From assembly GCA_965659115.1 (NCBI GenBank), contig CBFHUP010000051.1:1-18540 (forward strand): 18,540 nt of DNA. Reading direction: 5' to 3'. A model generated the notes under the pieces. That model did not search any database. It saw only the letters and a program-made list of their open reading frames with translations, and had not been told where the DNA came from. Within the stretch, counting starts at the first letter, position 1. Every line of letters begins with the position of its first letter. The position numbers were made by a program, and so were the translations under genes. The DNA is from UBA8752 sp965659115. GTDB taxonomy: Bacteria; Bacteroidota; Bacteroidia; Flavobacteriales_D; Sanyastnellaceae. Positions 5,535-11,121 of this stretch are shown here, piece by piece.

Positions 5535-8078
5535 ATGGCAGAAGGAGAGAAGATCATCCCGATTTCGATCGAGGACGAAATGAAGTCGGCTTACATCGAT
5601 TATTCGATGTCGGTCATTGTGTCGCGGGCATTGCCTGACGTACGCGACGGTTTGAAGCCGGTTCACCGCCGCGTTCTATTTGGAATGTTGGAGTTGGGTG
5701 TGATGTCCAACCGGGCGCACAAGAAGTCCGCGAGAATCGTAGGAGAGGTGTTGGGTAAGTACCACCCTCACGGAGACAGCTCGGTGTATGACACCATGGT
5801 GCGCTTGGCCCAGGATTGGTCCATGCGCTATCCCATGGTGGACGGTCAGGGAAACTTCGGCTCTATTGATGGAGATAACCCTGCTGCCATGCGTTATACG
5901 GAGGCCCGCCTTCGAAAGATCGCAGAGGAGATGCTCGCCGACCTGGACAAGGAGACGGTAGACCTGTCCCTCAACTTTGACGACAGCCTCAAGGAGCCGA
6001 CGGTCTTGCCAGCCAAGATCCCCAACCTCCTGGTAAACGGAGCATCTGGAATCGCGGTGGGTATGGCGACCAATATGCCGCCCCACAACCTCACGGAGGT
6101 GATCAATGGCTGCATTGCCATGATTGAGAATCCTGAGATTGGCATTCCGGAGTTGATGACGCACATCCAAGCCCCAGACTTCCCAACCGGAGGTGTGATT
6201 TATGGATTGGAGGGCGTTCGAGACGCTTATGAAACCGGCAAGGGCCGCGTTGTAATGCGCGGAAAGGCCCGTTTCGAGGAGACCCGCACGGGCAAGGAGG
6301 TGATCATCGTCGAGGAGATTCCATACCAGGTCAACAAGGCCGATATGGTGAGGAAGGCGGCAGACCTTGTGAATGAGAAAAGGATTGAGGGCATTTCTGA
6401 AATCCGAGATGAGTCCGATAGAAATGGCCTTCGTGTGGTGTTCGAGCTCAAGCGCGACGCCATTCCAAACGTGGTGCTGAATAAGCTGTACAAGTACACC
6501 CAGCTTCAAACCAGTTTCTCGGTCAACAACATTGCCCTTGTGAAGGGACGCCCGCAGCTTTTGAACCTGCGCGAAATGCTCGTGTACTACATCGAGCACC
6601 GCCACGAGATCATCGTCCGCAGGACGCAGTTTGAACTGAGGAAGGCAGAGGAGAGGGCACACATCCTTCAGGGACTCATCATCGCGATCGACAACCTGGA
6701 TGAAGTCATTGCGCTCATTCGCGGGAGTCAAACTCCTGAAGAGGCGCGTTCTGGTTTGATGGAGAAGTTCGAATTGAGCGAGGTTCAAGCCCGTGCCATT
6801 TTGGACATGCGTCTGCAGAAGCTGACAGGTCTCGAGCGTGACAAGCTGCGAGCAGAGTACGATGAGTTGATGGAGTTGATTGGACGTTTGCAGGCGATCC
6901 TTGCCGACAAGGCGCTCCGGATGGGCATCATCAAAGACGAATTGGAGGAGATGAGGGAGCGCTTCGGAGACGAGCGCAGGTCTCGCATTGAATTCAGCAG
7001 CGCTGAACTGAGCATCGAAGACATGATCCCAGATGAGCAGGTGGTGATTACCATCAGCCATGCGGGTTACATCAAGCGCACCAGGCTGGCGGAATACAAA
7101 GAGCAATCCCGTGGAGGGGTTGGTTCCAAAGGGGCAGTGACCCGAGACGCCGACTTCATCGAAGAGATTTTCTCGGCGACCAACCACAATTGGCTGCTCA
7201 TTTTTACCCAAAAAGGCCGCTGTTTCTGGATGCGGATTTTCGAGGTGCCCGAAGGTTCAAGAACCTCGAAGGGAAGGGCCATTCAGAACCTGATCAACAT
7301 CGAATCTGATGACAAGGTCATGGCCTACATCCCCGTGTTGGACATCAAGGATCCAGAATATGTCAATGCCCACAATGTGGTGATGTGCACCAAGAAAGGG
7401 GTCATTAAAAAAACCACTCTGGAGGCATACTCGCGTCCGCGGACCAACGGCATCAATGCGATCACCATTCGCGAGGATGATGAGCTGCTGCAAGCAAAGT
7501 TGACCGATGGCAAGAATGAAATCCTCATGGGATTGCGTTCAGGCAAGGCCATTCGTTTCCCAGAAGATAAGGTGCGGGCAGTGGGCCGAACTGCCCAGGG
7601 CGTGAAGGGAGTGACCCTCGCTGGTCCTCAAGACGAAGTTGTAGGCATGGTGATCATTGTCGATGGCTCCAAGGATGTGCTGGTCGTCAGTCAAAATGGA
7701 TATGGCAAGCGTTCAGCTGTAGAGGATTACCGGATCACCAACCGTGGTGGAAAGGGAGTTAAAACCCTGAGTGTAACTGAAAAAACGGGCGAATTGGTGG
7801 CGATTTTGGGTGTGACCGACGAGGATGACCTCATGGTCATCAACAAAAGCGGCATCACCATCCGAACAGGTGCTGATGAGCTGCGCACAATGGGCCGGGC
7901 CACACAAGGTGTGCGACTGATCAATTTGCGCAAAAACGACTCTATTGCTGCAGTGTGCCGCACTCCGAAATCCGAAGAAGACGAAGTGGAGGGAATTGAG
8001 GGAGAAGAAGGAGCTTCTGAGGGAGGTACTCCTGAGGAAGGCGACGCCCTTTCAAATGATGCTGCACCAGAAGAATAA
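5535..8078 (+). CDS. gyrA: DNA gyrase subunit A
   Basis: Breakage-reunion subunit of the type IIA topoisomerase that introduces negative supercoils, acting as A2B2 with GyrB. It is 847 aa. The N-terminal winged-helix/tower region is intact, with catalytic Tyr121 in AAMRYTEARL. The quinolone-determining segment reads HPHGDSSVYD; Ser82 and Asp86, equivalent to E. coli Ser83 and Asp87, are both wild type, so no quinolone-resistance change is seen there. The C-terminal beta-propeller starts near residue 505. Its GyrA box is the variant QSRGGVG (524-530) rather than the enterobacterial QRRGGKG. The presence of a GyrA box argues for gyrase rather than ParC. The C-terminus is an acidic tail (about 812-847, rich in E, D and G). 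The start at MAEGEKIIPI fits the family. A TPR gene follows after 72 bp. Confidence 0.97.
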   Translation: MAEGEKIIPISIEDEMKSAYIDYSMSVIVSRALPDVRDGLKPVHRRVLFGMLELGVMSNRAHKKSARIVGEVLGKYHPHGDSSVYDTMVRLAQDWSMRYPMVDGQGNFGSIDGDNPAAMRYTEARLRKIAEEMLADLDKETVDLSLNFDDSLKEPTVLPAKIPNLLVNGASGIAVGMATNMPPHNLTEVINGCIAMIENPEIGIPELMTHIQAPDFPTGGVIYGLEGVRDAYETGKGRVVMRGKARFEETRTGKEVIIVEEIPYQVNKADMVRKAADLVNEKRIEGISEIRDESDRNGLRVVFELKRDAIPNVVLNKLYKYTQLQTSFSVNNIALVKGRPQLLNLREMLVYYIEHRHEIIVRRTQFELRKAEERAHILQGLIIAIDNLDEVIALIRGSQTPEEARSGLMEKFELSEVQARAILDMRLQKLTGLERDKLRAEYDELMELIGRLQAILADKALRMGIIKDELEEMRERFGDERRSRIEFSSAELSIEDMIPDEQVVITISHAGYIKRTRLAEYKEQSRGGVGSKGAVTRDADFIEEIFSATNHNWLLIFTQKGRCFWMRIFEVPEGSRTSKGRAIQNLINIESDDKVMAYIPVLDIKDPEYVNAHNVVMCTKKGVIKKTTLEAYSRPRTNGINAITIREDDELLQAKLTDGKNEILMGLRSGKAIRFPEDKVRAVGRTAQGVKGVTLAGPQDEVVGMVIIVDGSKDVLVVSQNGYGKRSAVEDYRITNRGGKGVKTLSVTEKTGELVAILGVTDEDDLMVINKSGITIRTGADELRTMGRATQGVRLINLRKNDSIAAVCRTPKSEEDEVEGIEGEEGASEGGTPEEGDALSNDAAPEE

Positions 8079-8083
8079 GACCG

Positions 8084-8103
8084 TTTCATACGTCGAAATG
8101 AAA
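8084..8103 (+). other. Inverted repeat just downstream of gyrA
   Basis: TTTCAT (8084-8089) and ATGAAA (8098-8103) form a perfect 6-bp inverted repeat with an 8-base loop, starting six bases after the gyrA stop. It is AT-rich and has no T-tract, so it is a poor terminator. It could be a processing or 3'-end element. Confidence 0.25.
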
Positions 8104-8121
8104 GTCTGGCACGGGATGTGC

Positions 8122-8129
8122 TAGTTTTG
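8122..8129 (+). promoter_or_regulatory. -7 promoter element (TAGTTTTG) for the TPR gene
   Basis: TAGTTTTG matches TAnnTTTG exactly and ends 21 bp before the ATG at 8151, the same spacing as seen at ychF. It supports a start at 8151 rather than the in-frame ATG at 8118. No -33 TTG element is seen at the expected distance, so co-transcription with gyrA remains possible. Confidence 0.4.
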
Positions 8130-8150
8130 TCGTCGATTCAAGCCGATTCT

Positions 8151-9305
8151 ATGCTGTATACCAAGCAAACCTTGGCCATTTTGGCCTTTACACCTTTCGC
8201 GTTGCTCGCCCAAAAAGATGTGGTGAGTGCGTACAATGCCAACCAGGACGGGGACTACCTCAAAGCCGCCGAGTACATCGACAAGGCGATTGAAGATCCC
8301 AAAGCCAACGTCAAGGAGAAGACCTGGCGCTACCGTGGCAACATCTACACCAATTTGGCTGCAGACAGTACACTGTACACCCAGGTCCCAGATGCACTCG
8401 AAAAGGCGGCGATGAGTTTGATCAAGGCCGATGAACTCGACGTCAAAAAGCGCTACGAGTCAGAGCGTCAAGCCGATGTGGCGCGTGGAGCATCCATTGC
8501 CGGCAATGCAGGCATCAGTTATTTCAATTCTGGCGTCTACGGTAGGGCGGGAGAGCTGTTTGTGACGGCTGCCGAAATGACGCAAATGCTGGGAGCTGTG
8601 GACACCATGGCCATCTTCAATAGCGCACTTTGTTTTGAAAAGGCCAACCTCAAAGACCGTGCGGTCGAGCAGTACATGCTGTGTGGTGCTTACGGATACC
8701 AGGTTCCTGAAGTGTTCCTGTTTGTAGCGAACATCCACAAGATGGAAGGGGATACTGCAAAAGCACTCACCACACTTCAAAATGCGCGTGGAGACTTTCC
8801 CCGTGAGCAGGCCTTGATCATTGAGGAGTTGAACATTTACCTCGTTGCTGGCGAGTTTGAGCGTGCCAAGGAGAACCTGATGTTGGCCGCAGAGCAAGAC
8901 CCAACAAATGAAATTCTGTGGTTCAGTCTGGGTAGCGTTTACGACAACTTGGGGATGCAGGATGAAGCTGTAGAGGCTTACATGAAGAGTTTGGCGATCA
9001 AGGAAGACTATTTCGACGCCAACTACAACTTGGGCGCTTTGTACTTCAACAAGGCGGTTCAAATGGTCAACGACGCCAATGACATGTGGAAGCCCCGCAT
9101 GAGCAAGGATGAATCCGCGAAGCAGACTGAGATGGAAAAAGGCGGAAAAGCGATGTTCTCTTCGGCGCTGCCGTATTTGGAGAGTGCTTTGGATGTGGAT
9201 CCAGATGACCGCGAAACGCTGCGTTCATTGCGCGACATCTATGCGCGAGTGGGTATGGACGATAAAATGCTGGAGGTTTCGGCCAAGCTGAAATCCATGG
9301 AATGA
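8151..9305 (+). CDS. Secreted/periplasmic tetratricopeptide repeat protein
   Basis: Likely protein-protein interaction scaffold of unknown partner. The 384-aa product starts with a signal peptide (MLYTKQTLAILAFTPFALLA, cleavage before Gln21). The rest is almost entirely helical. The clearest TPR unit is at about 254-287, with W-x-x-L-G-x-x-Y-x-x-x-G-x-x-x-x-A-x-x-x-Y, followed by a second unit at about 288-321 (YNLGALYFNKAVQM). Degenerate repeats are at about 24-60, 115-150, 154-185 and 189-245. A charged insertion (about 312-333, KPRMSKDESAKQTEMEK) precedes the last pair. The start was chosen at the signal peptide and is supported by the -7 element at 8122-8129. As far as I recall, a TPR gene directly after gyrA is a common arrangement in Flavobacteriales. 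A strong terminator ends the unit. Confidence 0.88.
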   Translation: MLYTKQTLAILAFTPFALLAQKDVVSAYNANQDGDYLKAAEYIDKAIEDPKANVKEKTWRYRGNIYTNLAADSTLYTQVPDALEKAAMSLIKADELDVKKRYESERQADVARGASIAGNAGISYFNSGVYGRAGELFVTAAEMTQMLGAVDTMAIFNSALCFEKANLKDRAVEQYMLCGAYGYQVPEVFLFVANIHKMEGDTAKALTTLQNARGDFPREQALIIEELNIYLVAGEFERAKENLMLAAEQDPTNEILWFSLGSVYDNLGMQDEAVEAYMKSLAIKEDYFDANYNLGALYFNKAVQMVNDANDMWKPRMSKDESAKQTEMEKGGKAMFSSALPYLESALDVDPDDRETLRSLRDIYARVGMDDKMLEVSAKLKSME

Positions 9306-9328
9306 ACCCTGAGTACTAGGGTGGTTAG

Positions 9329-9352
9329 AGGGGCTTCGGCCCCTTTAATTTT
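9329..9352 (+). terminator. Rho-independent terminator after the TPR gene
   Basis: AGGGGC (9329-9334), a TTCG tetraloop (9335-9338) closed by C-G, then GCCCCT (9339-9344), followed by TTAATTTT. A perfect 6-bp GC-rich stem, the very stable UUCG loop and a T-rich tail make this a confident intrinsic terminator. A second small inverted repeat, ACCCT/AGGGT (9306-9310 and 9318-9322), precedes it. Confidence 0.85.
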
Positions 9353-9360
9353 CACATACT

Positions 9361-9388
9361 ATTTTACATAATATAAATTATCATTCAA
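9361..9388 (-). other. dif-like XerC/XerD recombination site (candidate)
   Basis: The 28 bases have the dif layout 11 + 6 + 11: arm ATTTTACATAA (9361-9371), centre TATAAA (9372-9377), arm TTATCATTCAA (9378-9388). On the minus strand the second arm becomes TTATGTAAAAT, which matches the proteobacterial XerD arm TTATGTTAAAT at 10 of 11 positions. The other arm keeps the inner ATAA and is otherwise diverged, as XerC arms usually are. The site lies in a gene-free stretch just after a terminator. AT-rich intergenic DNA can look like this by chance, so the call is tentative. Confidence 0.4.
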
Positions 9389-9443
9389 TAGGGGTTTCGA
9401 TGAGAACCGGGCCCGAAAGTGCTGTTCGGACTGATTGTTTGGC

Positions 9444-9522
9444 GCGCTTGCAGTACCGTTCCTCTTGTTGGGTCCATTGACGCTATGCCACTTGGGTGGC
9501 TCCGGGTCGGCGTTGCAAGCGC
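9444..9522. ncRNA. Possible structured RNA (long-range stem with inner hairpin)
   Basis: GCGCTTGCA (9444-9452) and TGCAAGCGC (9514-9522) are perfect 9-bp complements about 61 bases apart. Two further G-U pairs are possible inside. Between them, GCCAC-TTGG-GTGGC (9487-9500) is a perfect 5-bp hairpin. The nested arrangement suggests an RNA or cruciform of 79 bases. Strand, promoter and terminator are not evident, and no known RNA family is recognised. Confidence 0.3.
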
Positions 9523-9711
9523 TCAACTGTATGTGCATTGTACTGTAAGGTTCAGTGTCTACGATGCTTTAATTGCTGGCGCGGTGATCTGTAGATGCTG
9601 CTGACTTGGATTTGGATTGGTGACAACCTGGTTCTAGTGCTGTCCAGGGTGCTCGGAATTTTGGTGAATTCAGGACGAGGCTCCAGGCGTTTTAGAATTT
9701 GCGAAATTTTT

Positions 9712-9731
9712 AGGCCGCTGCAGGCCGCTGC
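9712..9731. repeat. 10-bp tandem duplication
   Basis: AGGCCGCTGC occurs twice in direct succession (9712-9721 and 9722-9731). It lies immediately before two overlapping, mutually exclusive inverted repeats (9735-9765). Confidence 0.7.
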
Positions 9732-9734
9732 GTC

Positions 9735-9765
9735 AAGCGCACATTTGACCAAGCGCTTATGTGCG
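9735..9765. repeat. Overlapping alternative inverted repeats
   Basis: CGCACAT (9738-9744) pairs with ATGTGCG (9759-9765). AAGCGC (9735-9740) can instead pair with GCGCTT (9753-9758). The two stems share bases and so exclude each other, as in a switch-like RNA, though this may be coincidence. Confidence 0.4.
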
Positions 9766-9898
9766 GTGCTGCTGGCTGATTGAGGCCTTTATCGCGGTCT
9801 TTGGTGACATCAGTTCATCACAGTTCGATGGCGCAGTCAGAGCTGGGCCATTGTTGTTTCTGTAGTGGAGCCCCGTGTTTTGAGATGACCCAAGGATG

Positions 9899-9925
9899 GC
9901 GCCCCACTCTTTGTTTGAGGGGCGC
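9899..9925. repeat. GC-rich inverted repeat
   Basis: GCGCCCC (9899-9905) and GGGGCGC (9919-9925) are perfect 7-bp complements around a 13-base loop. Neither side has a T-tract, so it is not a canonical terminator. It could still be a 3'-end structure for transcripts from either direction. Confidence 0.45.
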
Positions 9926-9936
9926 TCATCATTTGG

Positions 9937-9951
9937 TTTACATAATGTAAA
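9937..9951. repeat. Perfect 15-bp AT-rich palindrome
   Basis: TTTACAT-A-ATGTAAA is perfectly symmetrical. Its first ten bases, TTTACATAAT, recur at 9363-9372 inside the dif-like site, 574 bp away in the same orientation. It could be a regulator operator or a relic of a Xer-type half-site. Confidence 0.5.
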
Positions 9952-9963
9952 AGTTGGGACAAG

Positions 9964-9993
9964 AAAAAAGCCGGTCCAAGTGGACCGGCTTTT
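9964..9993 (-). terminator. Rho-independent terminator of the T9SS cargo gene
   Basis: AAAAGCCGGTCC (9966-9977), loop AAGT, GGACCGGCTTTT (9982-9993): a perfect 12-bp stem. On the minus strand the stem runs into six T residues (9969-9964), 18 bp after the stop codon of the minus-strand gene. The plus-strand side also has four T residues, so it may act in both directions. Confidence 0.9.
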
Positions 9994-10011
9994 CAATGGG
10001 TTGTAAAAGAA

Positions 10012-10980
10012 TTACTTCTTGACGATCAGATTCTGAGCGGCTGAGAAATCCTTATGGGTCACGCTCAACGTGTAAGCTCCAGCAGCAAGGTCATGCTTGA
10101 CCATGACGCGATTGCCACCGATGATGCTTCCGCTGTTGACTTCTTGAGACAACGCTGTCTTTCCTGCCATATCAATGACTTCAACAATGATGTTTTCAGC
10201 GCCGAGGTTGACCTCTTGGTTGAATTGAATGCTGAAGTGACCTTCGAATACAGGATTTGGGAACACGTTCCAGTTGCTGTCCTCCAAGCTGAACAAGTCA
10301 GCCATTGGGCCATTGTCTGAAGCGAACTCGCAAGTGCCATTGTCGTAAGTAGCGACGTTAGCGTAGTTGCTTGCATCAGGGTTGGTGCAACCGAAAACTT
10401 CTGCGTCAGTAGTGTTGAACGTGACATCGTAGTCGCGCCAGGTCTCCCCTTCTGGGGTCCAACCTTGCATGTTCAACGTACCTGTAGCAGTTCCGTCGGT
10501 GGTGATTTGCATCAAAAGGACGAGGTTGCGGGCATCTGCCACGGCGCGCACGTCAGTAGGGACAACAAACCAAGCACCGTCAACGACTTCGAGTGCGCCT
10601 CCTTCGTTGAAGGCTGCGAAATCAATGCCGATGTTCCAGAGGTTATTGTTGTTGCTGTTTTCAGCACCAACAGTTACCCAGCTGTCAAAAGCGAGGGTCT
10701 CATCGATTCCGAGGACAGCCTCGTTGATGTCGATGGTAGAAGCACCTCCGAGTTGGTTCTGATAGATCGAACCAGTTGAGGTGATGTTCAGCATGTGCTC
10801 TCCATCGGCGAAGATGGCGTGCAGGCTGTGCTGGCTCGAGGGGAGTTCAGCATAAATACGGTAGGTGTTGCCGTTAACGGCTCCACCATTGTCTACGGCT
10901 TGGACTACAAGCTGGACGTTGCTGGCTGCGGCAGAAAAGCCGAACAAGACAGCGGCAGTGAGTGCGAACAAATTCTTCAT
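10012..10980 (-). CDS. Secreted protein with T9SS type A C-terminal sorting domain
   Basis: Function of the mature part unknown; it is exported by Sec and then by the type IX secretion system. The product is 322 aa. The signal peptide is MKNLFALTAAVLFGFSAAA (cleavage before about Ser20). Residues 20-195 form a beta-rich module with no family I recognise, containing an Asn run at about 108-113 (ENSNNNNLW). A short Cys-pair motif follows, GCTNPDASNY (197-206) with a second Cys at 217; this GCTdP-x-x-x-NY type of repeat is common in marine Flavobacteria surface proteins. The sorting domain runs from about 236 (WNVFPNP) to the end, with the typical V-E-V-I-D-M-A-G-K strand and a closing LIVKK. 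The gene is monocistronic, with its own strong terminator, and is divergent from paaZ. A TAGTCTTTG just upstream of the start is a near match to the -7 element but has one extra base. Confidence 0.87.
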   Translation of the reverse strand: MKNLFALTAAVLFGFSAAASNVQLVVQAVDNGGAVNGNTYRIYAELPSSQHSLHAIFADGEHMLNITSTGSIYQNQLGGASTIDINEAVLGIDETLAFDSWVTVGAENSNNNNLWNIGIDFAAFNEGGALEVVDGAWFVVPTDVRAVADARNLVLLMQITTDGTATGTLNMQGWTPEGETWRDYDVTFNTTDAEVFGCTNPDASNYANVATYDNGTCEFASDNGPMADLFSLEDSNWNVFPNPVFEGHFSIQFNQEVNLGAENIIVEVIDMAGKTALSQEVNSGSIIGGNRVMVKHDLAAGAYTLSVTHKDFSAAQNLIVKK

Positions 10981-11061
10981 GTTCAGATGATTAAAGATTC
11001 AAAGACTAGAGAGGGCGAAACAAATCCTTACCAAGATAAAGGTTTTTCCGGGTCTACGAAA

Positions 11062-11080
11062 GAATTCTGTCGACGAATTC
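11062..11080. promoter_or_regulatory. Near-palindrome between the T9SS gene and paaZ
   Basis: GAATTC (11062-11067), one T, GTCGAC (11069-11074), GAATTC (11075-11080): three palindromic hexamers in a row, together almost symmetrical around 11071/11072. It lies 42 bp upstream of the paaZ ATG in a 141-bp divergent intergenic region and could be an operator. No regulator can be named. Confidence 0.3.
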
Positions 11081-11121
11081 ATGATTTCCTCATCTCCGCT
11101 CGTCGTTTCTTTGTGGCTGAT

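Larger units (their letters stand above)
9353..9965. other. Gene-free region (about 610 bp) with several repeats
   Basis: No open reading frame here has a recognisable family, signal peptide or promoter, and the short frames on both strands overlap one another. The stretch opens with an AT-rich dif-like site and ends with a perfect AT-rich palindrome. Between them are inverted repeats at 9444-9522, 9487-9500, 9738-9765 and 9899-9925, and a 10-bp tandem repeat at 9712-9731. It may hold a non-coding RNA or be a chromosome-maintenance site. I recognise no known RNA family (no tRNA, tmRNA, RNase P or SRP RNA signatures). Confidence 0.6.

Noticed and set aside
5538..5800. Quinolone-resistance mutation in gyrA
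   Set aside because: The positions equivalent to E. coli Ser83 and Asp87 are Ser82 and Asp86, both the sensitive residues.
5676..7211. A 511-codon open frame antisense to gyrA
   Set aside because: It lies entirely opposite a certain gyrA, has no recognisable motif, and is rich in His/Leu/Val as expected from the reverse complement of a coding frame.
9815..9850. GTTCGA-like string as a possible tRNA T-arm
   Set aside because: No acceptor, D or anticodon stems can be placed around it.
9361..9951. Insertion sequence or transposon bounded by the TTTACATAAT repeats
   Set aside because: There is no transposase frame, the repeats are only 10 bp, and no target-site duplication is evident. I keep it only as a weak Xer-type or operator hypothesis.
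9419..9996. Short open frames (about 60-80 codons) on both strands of the gene-free region
   Set aside because: They overlap each other, have no promoter, signal peptide or recognisable family, and some run through the terminator stem at 9964-9993.
10795..11121. Upstream extension of the paaZ frame
   Set aside because: It would overlap the T9SS cargo gene on the other strand, and the residues before MRLLDNYIAG do not resemble any PaaZ.
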